NCBI RefSeq assembly: GCF_014647475.1
Contig: NZ_BMPG01000002.1
Location: forward strand, 806,001 to 870,000
DNA: 64,000 nt
Source: Halocalculus aciditolerans
GTDB lineage: Archaea > Halobacteriota > Halobacteria > Halobacteriales > Halobacteriaceae
Direction of reading: 5' to 3'
Below the pieces are notes generated by a model, which was not told where the DNA came from, made no database searches, and saw nothing but the letters and a program-made list of their open reading frames with translations. A program made the position numbers and the translations under genes. Position 1 is the stretch's first letter. Every line of letters begins with the position of its first letter. Positions 16,974 to 24,461 of the stretch are shown piece after piece.

Positions 16974-17477
16974 TTAGAGAAGGGAGACGGCCTGCGTGGC
17001 GTTCGTGACGTCGATACCGCTCGGGATGAGGGTCGGCACCCAGTAGAGCGCGGCGGCGAGCGCCGCGAGTTCGAGGACCGTGATGACGACGGTGGCGATG
17101 GTCGCGTACCCGCTGCTCGTCTTCACGCCGAACGGGAACGCGAACTCGCGGTCCCAGAGCGGGTAGAAGAGCGCGAGCCCGCGCTTGCTCCCGACCATGT
17201 CGAGGAGGAAGTGGCTGAGCGCGCCGACCCACACCCACTCCAGGTTCCCGAAGTAGACGACGTACCCGTAGAGCGCGGCGATGACGAAGACGTTGTGCAG
17301 GGTCTTGCGGTGTCTCCCGAACTCCGTGTCGATGTCGGGGAGCATCGTCCCGAGGACGACCGGGACGAAGACTTCGACGATGGTCGTGAGGGCTTTCAGG
17401 TCGCCGGCGGGGTGGAGGACGATGCCGAGGCCGACTGCGAGGAGAACGCCGTTCAGGATGTGGTCTTTCTTGTTCAT
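16974..17477 (-). CDS. Membrane-bound metal-dependent hydrolase-like protein (YdjM/DUF457 family)
   Basis: The protein has 167 residues from the ATG at 17477. It has four or five hydrophobic helices and the His/Asp motifs of the YdjM family: KDHILNG at the start, LPDIDTEFGRHRKTLHN in the middle and LSHFLLDMVGSKRG later. These resemble phospholipase C/phosphatase-type membrane hydrolases, but no substrate is established. The ATG overlaps the stop of the CinA-type gene (ATGA), so they are co-translated. Convergent with the PHP gene, stops almost touching. Confidence 0.82.
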   Translation of the reverse strand: MNKKDHILNGVLLAVGLGIVLHPAGDLKALTTIVEVFVPVVLGTMLPDIDTEFGRHRKTLHNVFVIAALYGYVVYFGNLEWVWVGALSHFLLDMVGSKRGLALFYPLWDREFAFPFGVKTSSGYATIATVVITVLELAALAAALYWVPTLIPSGIDVTNATQAVSLL

Positions 17478-17977
17478 AGCGCCTCGTGAAGCGTCGAGAG
17501 TGCCTGCCGCGCGATCTGTTCTTTCACTTCGACTCTGTTGCCGTCGAACTCGTGCCGGGAGACGGTCGTCCACGTGTCGTCGTCGCCCCAGTCGCCGCGA
17601 TGCGCGAGGCCGATGTAGACGGTGCCGACTGGCTTCTCGGCCGTGCCGCCGGTCGGCCCGGCGATACCCGTCGTCGAGACGCCCCACGTCGTGTCGGCCG
17701 TATCGCGGACGGCCTGCGCCATCTGTCGCGCGACCGGCTCCGAGACCGCGCCGTGCTCGTCGAGGGCTTCGCGGGTGACGCCGGTGTCGAGTTTCGCGTC
17801 GTACGTGTAGGTGACGAGCGTGCGGTCGAAGTAGTCGGAGGACCCGGGGACGTCGGTGAGGAGCGACCCGACGAGGCCGCCCGTGCAGGACTCCGTGGTC
17901 GCGAGCGTCTCGCCGCGCTCGCGGAGGCGGTCGCCGACGCGCTCCTCTATCGGTGGGTCGGACGCGTACTCTCGCAT
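17474..17977 (-). CDS. CinA C-terminal-type nicotinamide-nucleotide amidohydrolase
   Basis: Enzymes of this domain type deamidate NMN in pyridine-nucleotide recycling. The start at 17977 (MREYASDPPIEERVGDRL) gives 167 residues, the usual single-domain length. An upstream in-frame ATG at 18040 would add 21 residues without similarity. Signatures are LATTESCTGGLVGSLLTDVPGSS with catalytic Ser, TYDAKLDTGV and GVSTTGIAGPTGGTAEKPVGTVYIGL. The N-terminal CinA competence domain is absent, as in most PncC proteins. Confidence 0.88.
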   Translation of the reverse strand: MREYASDPPIEERVGDRLRERGETLATTESCTGGLVGSLLTDVPGSSDYFDRTLVTYTYDAKLDTGVTREALDEHGAVSEPVARQMAQAVRDTADTTWGVSTTGIAGPTGGTAEKPVGTVYIGLAHRGDWGDDDTWTTVSRHEFDGNRVEVKEQIARQALSTLHEAL

Positions 17978-18064
17978 GTCCCCGCGTAAACCCGGAGGCG
18001 ATTTGAAGGTGTGGGCGGTCGTCCGCCGCGAGTCAGACACCCGTCAACGCGCGGACAACGGGAT

Positions 18065-18418
18065 TTAGACCGTGTCGCGGTCGGTGTACGTGTAGCGGTT
18101 CGTGATTTTGCCGTCGTCGTCGAACTCGTGGAAGTCCGCGAACCCGAACTCGACGCGGTCGCCGCCCTGAACGCCCGAGAAGGTGCCGCGGACGGCGGCG
18201 GTGTCGCCGTCGACGACCACGGCGTGAACGGTGTGTTCGCCGTCCTCCAGCGGGCGGCCGTCCTCGTAGAACGCGCGGAACGCGTCCTGTCCCTGAATGG
18301 CGTCCCGGCCGGGTCGCTCGTAGGTCACGTCGTCGGCGAAGAGCGCGTAGAGGTCCTCGTAGGCCTCGGCGTCCACGTACTCGTAGTACCGTCGCACCGC
18401 GTCCTCGTAGTCCGTCAT
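18065..18418 (-). CDS. SnoaL/NTF2-like small protein
   Basis: The 117-residue single domain has the cone-shaped NTF2-like pattern: an initial helix VRRYYEYVDAEAYEDLYALFADDVTYERPG, then IQGQDAFRAFYEDGRP and beta strands ending FGFADFHEFDDDGKITNRYTY. This family includes isomerases, cyclases and ligand binders. Catalytic residues are not obvious. It stands alone, divergent from the MinD-like gene. Confidence 0.83.
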   Translation of the reverse strand: MTDYEDAVRRYYEYVDAEAYEDLYALFADDVTYERPGRDAIQGQDAFRAFYEDGRPLEDGEHTVHAVVVDGDTAAVRGTFSGVQGGDRVEFGFADFHEFDDDGKITNRYTYTDRDTV

Positions 18419-18494
18419 CGTGAGAGCGTGGCACGCCTCGGACCCTAAAGACTGCGGACGGCCGGGTCGGTTCCGCGCGCGAGTTCGGGCGAGT

Positions 18495-18501
18495 GTTTAT
18501 C
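18495..18501 (+). promoter_or_regulatory. Probable TATA box of the MinD-like operon
   Basis: GTTTATC, about 30 bases before the ATG, is the only AT-rich element in the gap and has the spacing of a leaderless promoter. Confidence 0.45.
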
Positions 18502-18527
18502 ACTGAGAGCGCGGGGAGATAGAGTAG

Positions 18528-19304
18528 ATGGTCGAAGCGTTCGCCGTCGCGTCGGGGAAGGGCGGCACCGGGAAGACGACGAGCGCGCTCTCGCTCGGGC
18601 TCGCGCTCAGCGACGACTACGACGTCACCGTCGTCGACGCCGACACCGGGATGGCGAACCTCCTCTTCCACGCCGGCCTCGGCGACGCCGACGTCACCCT
18701 CCACGACCTCCTGCTCTCGGACGCCGACGCGACGCTCGCGGACGCCACCTACGAACGCCACGGCGTGAACGTCGTCCCCTGCGGCACCGACCTGTCGGCG
18801 TTCCGCGCCGCCGACCCGACGCGGCTCAGGGAGGTCGTCGCCGACCTCGCCGCCGACACCGACGTCATCCTGCTCGACTCCCCGGCGACGCTCGCCTCCC
18901 GCGCCGCCGTCCTCCCCGTCGTCCTCGCCGACCGCGTCCTCCTCGTCGCCCAGCCGACCGTTCCCGCGGTCTCTGACGCGCTCAAGGTCCAGGAGTACGC
19001 GACCGCCTACGGTACGGGCGTCGCCGGCGTCCTCTTCAACAAGGCGCACGACGCGGACGGCGTCGAGCGCGTCTCCGAGCAGACGACGCGATACTTCGAC
19101 GGCCCGCTCCTCGGCACGGTCCCCGACGACGACGCCGCGCGCGACGCGCGACGCGCCGGCACGCCGCTCCTCGCGCACGCCCCGGACAGCCCGGCCGCGC
19201 GCGCGTTTCGCGACGCCGCGAGCGCGCTCGACGTCCGGCCGCGCGACCCCGACCGCGTCGCCGACCGCTTCCGCCGCGCCGTCCTCCCCGACGACCCACG
19301 ATGA
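18528..19304 (+). CDS. MinD/ParA-family ATPase
   Basis: The protein has 258 residues. The deviant Walker A motif is KGGTGKTT at 11-18, followed by VVDADTGMANLLFHAGL, VILLDSPATLASRAAVLPV and VAGVLFNKAHD. These define the MinD/ParA superfamily, which positions structures by ATP-driven dimer cycling on membrane or DNA. The protein is slightly short, and a clear C-terminal membrane-targeting helix is not seen. It overlaps the next gene by 4 bases. The pair converges on the pilus operon, so positioning or regulating pili is an attractive but unproven role, in line with archaeal MinD homologues that place motility structures. Confidence 0.88.
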   Translation: MVEAFAVASGKGGTGKTTSALSLGLALSDDYDVTVVDADTGMANLLFHAGLGDADVTLHDLLLSDADATLADATYERHGVNVVPCGTDLSAFRAADPTRLREVVADLAADTDVILLDSPATLASRAAVLPVVLADRVLLVAQPTVPAVSDALKVQEYATAYGTGVAGVLFNKAHDADGVERVSEQTTRYFDGPLLGTVPDDDAARDARRAGTPLLAHAPDSPAARAFRDAASALDVRPRDPDRVADRFRRAVLPDDPR

Positions 19305-19888
19305 CGCTCGTCTTCTCCCGCGTCCTCGACGACCCCGGCGTCTGCCTCGACCGCGCGCTCGCCGACGCCTTCACCGGCGTCGCGGCCTTCGAGGCGCGCG
19401 CGGCGCTCGTCGGCGACGCGAGCGACACCTACGACCTCGCGTTCGAGGACGGCGTCCCCACCCGCGCCGCCGCCCGCGACGCCGACGCGGCCGGCCCGCC
19501 CGTGCTCTCCCGCCTCGCCGAGGCCGCGCCCTGCCGCGTCGAACTCCGCGCGGACGCGACGCGCTCGTTCCGGAGCGACGCCACCGTCGACCCCCCTGCG
19601 GTCGCGCGGGCGCTCGACCGCGACCGCCTCGTCGACCAGTACCCCGCCTCGCCCGAATCCGACCCGGAGACCGGACCGGATGCCGACGAGTCGAGCCCCG
19701 ACCCCGACGCGGTGAACGTGGGCGAAACGGCCGCGGGAGCGGAGCCGGCCGAGAGCGTCGACGCGTTGGAGGCGTTTCTCGCCGACGAGGAGCGCGTCGA
19801 CGCCCTCAGGGAGCGCGCCCGCGAGGAGGCCGTGGAGCGCGCGGACGAGTGGGGGTTCGAGGTCAGCGACGCCGAAGGACGAGAGTGA
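19301..19888 (+). CDS. Haloarchaeal protein coupled to the MinD-like ATPase
   Basis: The 195-residue protein is translationally coupled to the MinD-like gene (ATGA overlap). An N-terminal folded part (1-105) has alternating strands and helices (VFSRVLDDPGVCLDRALADAFTG). The middle (about 115-150) is a Pro/Asp/Glu-rich linker, and the C-terminal helix ERVDALRERAREEAVERADEWGF is probably coiled. No known motif. It may be a partner or adaptor of the ATPase. The 3' end overlaps the pilin-like gene on the other strand by 26 bases. Confidence 0.75.
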   Translation: MTLVFSRVLDDPGVCLDRALADAFTGVAAFEARAALVGDASDTYDLAFEDGVPTRAAARDADAAGPPVLSRLAEAAPCRVELRADATRSFRSDATVDPPAVARALDRDRLVDQYPASPESDPETGPDADESSPDPDAVNVGETAAGAEPAESVDALEAFLADEERVDALRERAREEAVERADEWGFEVSDAEGRE

Positions 19889-20396
19889 ACGAGCTCGAGC
19901 CCTCCGTCGCGGCGGCGGAGACGTCGAACGCGGCGGCGACGACGTGCGTGCGGCCGCCGCGGTTCTGGAGGACGACGCCACGATCAGTTGAACAGTCGCC
20001 GAAGGCGCGGCCGCGCCCGCCCGGACAGTTCGCGGCCGCCCAGTCGCGCGCCGCAGAGGCGTTCCAGGTGACGGTGAAGACGGGGCCGCCGCCGGCGTCG
20101 GGCGGCGTGTCGAGGCCGCGAGAGCGGTCGGCGACGCCTGCGCGGAAGGCGGTGGCGGCGGCCGAGCGCTCCGCCCACGCGTACTCCGCGGGGAGACCCG
20201 GGGTCGCGCGGTCGACGGCGCGGTCGAGGACGTGGCGGGCGTCGCGGCCGGGGTCGGCGTGTCCGGTGGCGGCGTGGACGTCGCCGGCGTAGCCGAACTG
20301 GAGGTAGGCGGCGAGGACGGGGACGAAGGCGAGCGCGGCGACCGCGGCGGCCGCGAGGACGAGCTGGCCGCGCGAGGGGCGCGTCACGCGTACCAC
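19863..20396 (-). CDS. Pilin-like exported protein, last gene of the pilus operon
   Basis: The protein has 177 residues. After TRPSRGQ comes a single hydrophobic helix (LVLAAAAVAALAFVPVLAAYLQ), then an extracellular part with Trp-rich and Cys-containing segments (TVTWNASAARDWAAANCPG..FGDCS). Cys144 and Cys154 could form a disulfide. This layout is like archaeal minor pilins, though no standard prepilin-peptidase site was confirmed. It overlaps the upstream gene by 13 bases. Confidence 0.7.
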   Translation of the reverse strand: MVRVTRPSRGQLVLAAAAVAALAFVPVLAAYLQFGYAGDVHAATGHADPGRDARHVLDRAVDRATPGLPAEYAWAERSAAATAFRAGVADRSRGLDTPPDAGGGPVFTVTWNASAARDWAAANCPGGRGRAFGDCSTDRGVVLQNRGGRTHVVAAAFDVSAAATEGSSSFTLVLRRR

Positions 20397-20791
20397 ACTC
20401 GGAGGGTGACGCGGCCGTAGGGCGTCGGGCGGGAGGACGCGCCGAACGCGACGTTCGACGGCGGCGGGTAGCCGACGTCGCCGTAGGGCGTGCGGAGTTC
20501 GAAGAGGACGTTCCCGGGGAGGATGCGGGTGACGCGGCGTTCGAGCGCGGGGGCTTCGCGCTCGAACGCGGCCGGCGAGCGCGTGACTTCGGCGAGCCGG
20601 GTGGCGTCGCCGTGACGGGGTGCGTCGGCGGCGAGGACGGCGAGCGTGTCGCGGGCGTCCGCGTCGAGTTGGACGTGTTCGACGCCCTGGTCGGGGAGCG
20701 CGAGGAGGAAGCCGGAGACGACGGCGAAGACGAGGAGGACGCCGACGCCGGCTTCGACGAGCGGGAGGGAGAGCTGCCCTCTACGCGGCAT
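20384..20791 (-). CDS. Pilin-like small membrane-anchored protein
   Basis: The 135-residue protein starts MPRRGQLSLPLVEAGVGVLLVFAVVSGFLLAL, a basic RGQ followed by one hydrophobic helix. A variable exported part follows. The Glu inside the hydrophobic stretch (LVEAG) resembles the conserved Glu5 region of type IV pilins. It overlaps both neighbours in the operon. Confidence 0.7.
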   Translation of the reverse strand: MPRRGQLSLPLVEAGVGVLLVFAVVSGFLLALPDQGVEHVQLDADARDTLAVLAADAPRHGDATRLAEVTRSPAAFEREAPALERRVTRILPGNVLFELRTPYGDVGYPPPSNVAFGASSRPTPYGRVTLRVWYA

Positions 20792-21455
20792 CGACGGTCA
20801 CCTCCAGCGTGGCTTTCCGCGCGGTGAACGGGTAGGCGGTGAGTACGACGCTCCCGGCCGGGAGCGGACCGCTCCCGACCGCTTCGACGGTCGCAGTCTC
20901 GTACTGAGAGACGCGAACGTGGTAGGTGCCGTCGAGGCCGGCGGGGTCGCGGAGGACGGTGCGGTTGTCGACGCGGAGTGCCGTCATCGTGCGTCCGGCG
21001 GGCGCGTCGACGGTGACGGTGAGATTTCGGGTGCGTCGCGGGAGCGTGACGCGGCGGCCGTCGCCGAGGCGAGGCTCGACCGTCGCGGGCTGCCGCGCGC
21101 CGAGGAGGACGGTCCGGCGCGCGGTGACGCCGCCCGCGGGCGTCCCGGCGGTGAGGAGCGGGTCGCCGTCGAGGACGAGGCGGACGCCCCAGTCGCGGGA
21201 CGCGGGGACGGCGGCGTGGAGCGACGACACGGAGGCGTTCGCGACGCGAGCGGCGGAGAGGACGTGGTCGCGGAGGGCGAGCGGGGAGTCGGCGGCGACG
21301 AGGGCGTCGGCGAGCGCGACGGCGCGCCCGCGGTCGACGGGGTCGCGTTCGGCGTTCGCGTACGCGCCGTCGGCGATGGCGACGCCGGCGGTAACGGTCG
21401 CGGAGAGCACGAGGAGGGCGACGGCGAGCGCGACGAGGTTCGCTTGCGCTCTCAC
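20781..21455 (-). CDS. Pilin-like membrane-anchored protein
   Basis: I choose the GTG at 21455, giving 224 residues (VRAQANLVALAVALLVLSATVTAGVAIAD). This start overlaps the preceding stop as GTGA, and the longer ATG-initiated form would begin inside the upstream gene. One N-terminal helix follows a basic RAQ, then a beta-rich exported domain. The RxQ-hydrophobic opening is shared with its neighbours, which suggests a common export and assembly route. Confidence 0.7.
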   Translation of the reverse strand: MRAQANLVALAVALLVLSATVTAGVAIADGAYANAERDPVDRGRAVALADALVAADSPLALRDHVLSAARVANASVSSLHAAVPASRDWGVRLVLDGDPLLTAGTPAGGVTARRTVLLGARQPATVEPRLGDGRRVTLPRRTRNLTVTVDAPAGRTMTALRVDNRTVLRDPAGLDGTYHVRVSQYETATVEAVGSGPLPAGSVVLTAYPFTARKATLEVTVDAA

Positions 21456-21898
21456 GCCGCCACCTCCGCGAGCCGGACGGAGATTCCGGCATCCGAGCCG
21501 GTGACGCGGACGCGTAAGCGGCGCGTGCTGTGCCACGTGCCGCGAATCGACGCGACGCGCTCAGGGAGGACGAGGGGGATAGTGACGCGCGCGCCGGTCG
21601 CGTCGAGGACGAGCCGGCGGTCGGTCACGCTGAGCGTGTAGGGGTCGCCGTGGATGCGCTCGGGGAGAGAGACGCGGCGGGTGACGGAGACGCGGCTCGC
21701 GGCGACCGGCACGGCGTCCTCGATGGCTGCGGCGGCGGTGCTGGCGGCGCGGTCGGCGACGGCGTCCGCGGCGGCGGCGCGATGCGTCGGAACGAACCCG
21801 CCGTAGAGCGCGGTGACGAGGAAGCCGACGAAGAGCACGACGAGCGACGCCTCCAGCGCCTTGCTGACGGCGGGCGTCGCGGCACGAGTATCAGTCAC
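21452..21898 (-). CDS. Pilin-like membrane-anchored protein
   Basis: The 148-residue protein has an N-terminus MTDTRAATPAVSKALEASLVVLFVGFLVTALYGG, giving one transmembrane helix with an internal Glu, followed by an exported domain rich in beta strands (SVTRRVSLPERIHGDPYTLSVTD). It is linked to both neighbours by 4-base overlaps (ATGA and GTGA). Probably a minor pilin or pilin-like assembly factor. Confidence 0.7.
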   Translation of the reverse strand: MTDTRAATPAVSKALEASLVVLFVGFLVTALYGGFVPTHRAAAADAVADRAASTAAAAIEDAVPVAASRVSVTRRVSLPERIHGDPYTLSVTDRRLVLDATGARVTIPLVLPERVASIRGTWHSTRRLRVRVTGSDAGISVRLAEVAA

Positions 21899-22605
21899 GC
21901 GAGCGTCACCCGCGTTCGGTGGACGACGAGGAAGCCGCGGCGCGTCCCGGGGAAGGTCGCGACGACGCTCGGCGTGCCGTCGCCGTCGAAGTCGCGCCGT
22001 TCGACGGTGGCGTTCAGCCCGCGGGCGTATCGCTCCCAGGGGCCCGGCGTCGCGGTCTCGACAGCGAGTGCGAACCGCCCGGAGCCGAGCGCTCGTCGGT
22101 CGTGCGTCACGTTCGCGCGCAGGCGCAGGGTGACGCCGCCGGACGCGCCGACGGACGGGCGCGTGGTGAGGACGGGGACGCCGAGTTCGACGGCGCGCGG
22201 GCCGACGGCGAGTCCGGGCGGACGCGCGAACGAAGCCGCACCCGGGGGGCCGGTGGTGACGCCGCCGGCGAGGGAGGCGACGCGGTGGGAGCCGGTCCGG
22301 TAGACGAGCGCGTTCGCGGGGAGCGCCGCGACGACGCTCCCGTTCCGGACGACGCGGACGGTGCGGTTCTCGGTCGTTATCGCGCCCTCGGAGAAGGCGA
22401 CGCGGCCCGTGCGGACGCCGCGAGTCCGCGCGGGGTCGAGCGTGCCGGTGAAGGCGTCGGCGACGCGGTCGGCGTCCGCGGTCGCGGCATGCCCGTCGAC
22501 GACCGTGCCGACGGTCGCGGTGAGTCCGCCGATGCCGAGGAGCGCGATGGCGAGCAGGAGCGTGACGCCGACGACGTGCGACTGCCCGCGTGCGCTCGAC
22601 GTCAT
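21895..22605 (-). CDS. Type IV pilin-like protein
   Basis: The protein has 236 residues from the ATG at 22605. The opening MTSSARGQSHVVGVTLLLAIALLGIGGL is the most pilin-like of the set and resembles haloarchaeal RGQS/RAVSP-VxGV N-termini, where the hydrophobic helix packs in the fibre core. The large extracellular part is beta-rich. It directly follows the PilC-like gene with a 4-base overlap, as expected for the first structural gene. Confidence 0.78.
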   Translation of the reverse strand: MTSSARGQSHVVGVTLLLAIALLGIGGLTATVGTVVDGHAATADADRVADAFTGTLDPARTRGVRTGRVAFSEGAITTENRTVRVVRNGSVVAALPANALVYRTGSHRVASLAGGVTTGPPGAASFARPPGLAVGPRAVELGVPVLTTRPSVGASGGVTLRLRANVTHDRRALGSGRFALAVETATPGPWERYARGLNATVERRDFDGDGTPSVVATFPGTRRGFLVVHRTRVTLA

Positions 22606-24461
22606 ACGACGCCCACCCCGGCGAAGACGGCGAGCGCGGCGAGCGAGAGGAGGCCGGAGTGGAGGAGCGCCTCGAAGGGGCCGCGACTGGCGGTGCCGGC
22701 GAACCACCCGCAGGCCAGCATGGTCGCGAGCGTCACGACGTAGAAGCGGTAGCCGGCGCGCGCCGGGTCGACCGCCGCCGCGTCGAATCCGACCGCGCTC
22801 ATCGACCCGCCGACGGCCGAGAGCTGGGCGAAACTGTCGAGGACTGTGGTGTCGACGGCGACGACGATGCCGACGACGAGGAGTGCGGTCGTCCAGCCGA
22901 CCGCGACGTAGGCGAGGAGGGCGGCGCGGAGCGTCTGTTTCTCGTGGTGGAGGTGGCCGACTTCGGACTGGAGGGTCTCGAAGGCGGTTTCGGCGTCGCT
23001 CCCGGCGTCGAGCGCGCCGGAGAGGAGGCCGACAGTCTGTGTCGCGAGCGGCGTCCCCACCGATTCGACGAAGGCGTCGAGGGCGTCGGCGCGCTGGTCG
23101 CCCTCGTCCGTGCTGAGGCCGAGGCGGAAGGCGAGGTCGGCGACGTCGGGGGCGAGCGGGCCGAGCGACTCCTCGGCGGCGACGCGTTCGACGGCGCGCG
23201 GGAAGGGGCGGCCGAGGCCGACGTGGCCGGCGACGGCGTGCACGAAGTCGGTGAGTTCGCGGTCTTTCGCGTCGTCGAGGCGGGCGCGGCGGACGGCGAC
23301 GAGACCGATAGGGATGGCGGCGGCGTCGTAGCCGAGGACGCCGGCGGTGACGAGGTCGTCGCCGCCGAGGGCGAGGCCGACGGCGACCGCGAGGCCGAAC
23401 AGCCCGAAGACGGGGATGGCGTCGACGGGGTTAGAGAGCGCGTTCCGGAGGGTGTCGACGCCGGGCGAGCGGGCGTGGCGGACGCCGCCGTAGCCGGCGA
23501 GGCGGAAGGTGTCGACGAGCGCCGCGGCGGCGAGGCCGACGACGAGGACGAACCCGGCGCTCCCGTAGACGACGAGCGCGCGGAGCGTCACGCCCCCGAG
23601 CGGCGTCAGCACCTCTCGGCCGAGCCCGGGCGCGAGCACGCCGAGAGCGGTCACGACGACGACGAGGAGCGCGGGGAGGACGAGGAGAACGACGAAGAGT
23701 TCGGAGAGGAGTTCGAGGAAGCCCTCGGCCTGCCGGCGCGCGCGGTCCTGTCGGTTCGCGAGCATTCGGGCTTCGAGCCGGAGGTAGCCCTCGACGGCGT
23801 CGGAGCCCTGCGCGGCGTGCTCGCGGTACTGGAGGAGGAAGGGCGCGAGGAGGTCGCGGGAGGGCGTGACGCGCGCGGCGTCGCGGAGCGCGCCGGCGAG
23901 GCTCCCGGTCACCGCGGCGCGGTTGAGGACGTCGCGGAAGGCGGCGGCGGTGCCGCCGTAGGCGCTCGGGCGGTCGGCGACGGCGGCGAGGAGTTCGCGG
24001 CGGTCGGGTTCGCCGGACGCGAGGACGCGGAGGTAGCGGACGGCACCGGGGAGGGTGCGTTCGACGTCGACGCGGCGGGCGCGCGCCGCCCACCGGAGGT
24101 AGGCGCGGACGGCGGCGACCGTGCCCGCGCGGGCGGTGACGCCGACGAGGAGCGCGAGCGCGAACGCGCCGAGGAGACGTGGAACCCGAATTTCGGGGGC
24201 GGCGTCGGGGGCGACGCGCGCCGCGAGGGCGGCGAGGGCGTGCTCGGTCGCGGGCGGGAGGGAGAGCACGAGGAGGGTCGCGCCGGCGGCGGCGAGGAGG
24301 GCGGCGAGCCACGCGACCCCGTAGAGCCGGGCGACGAAGAGGTCGAAGCCGATAGTGGGGCCGGCGACGCGGTAGCGGCGGCGGTCGACGGCGTGGCGGT
24401 CGCGGTCGGCGTGACGGCTGAAGAGCGCGTACAGCCCGCGGTCGAGCGGGTTCGTGCTCAC
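22602..24461 (-). CDS. PilC/TadC-like membrane platform protein of a type IV pilus system
   Basis: This 619-residue multi-spanning protein anchors the assembly ATPase and passes pilins into the fibre. Two type II secretion F-type repeats are seen. The first is around ARRVDVERTLPGAVRYLRVLASGE with YLRLEARMLANRQDRARRQAEGFLELLSEL, and the second around ELTDFVHAVAGHVGLGRPFPRAVERV with QTVGLLSGALDAGSDAETAFETLQSEV. Hydrophobic helices follow each. This double-domain layout is the archaeal PilC type. It overlaps the ATPase gene by 4 bases. Confidence 0.88.
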   Translation of the reverse strand: MSTNPLDRGLYALFSRHADRDRHAVDRRRYRVAGPTIGFDLFVARLYGVAWLAALLAAAGATLLVLSLPPATEHALAALAARVAPDAAPEIRVPRLLGAFALALLVGVTARAGTVAAVRAYLRWAARARRVDVERTLPGAVRYLRVLASGEPDRRELLAAVADRPSAYGGTAAAFRDVLNRAAVTGSLAGALRDAARVTPSRDLLAPFLLQYREHAAQGSDAVEGYLRLEARMLANRQDRARRQAEGFLELLSELFVVLLVLPALLVVVVTALGVLAPGLGREVLTPLGGVTLRALVVYGSAGFVLVVGLAAAALVDTFRLAGYGGVRHARSPGVDTLRNALSNPVDAIPVFGLFGLAVAVGLALGGDDLVTAGVLGYDAAAIPIGLVAVRRARLDDAKDRELTDFVHAVAGHVGLGRPFPRAVERVAAEESLGPLAPDVADLAFRLGLSTDEGDQRADALDAFVESVGTPLATQTVGLLSGALDAGSDAETAFETLQSEVGHLHHEKQTLRAALLAYVAVGWTTALLVVGIVVAVDTTVLDSFAQLSAVGGSMSAVGFDAAAVDPARAGYRFYVVTLATMLACGWFAGTASRGPFEALLHSGLLSLAALAVFAGVGVV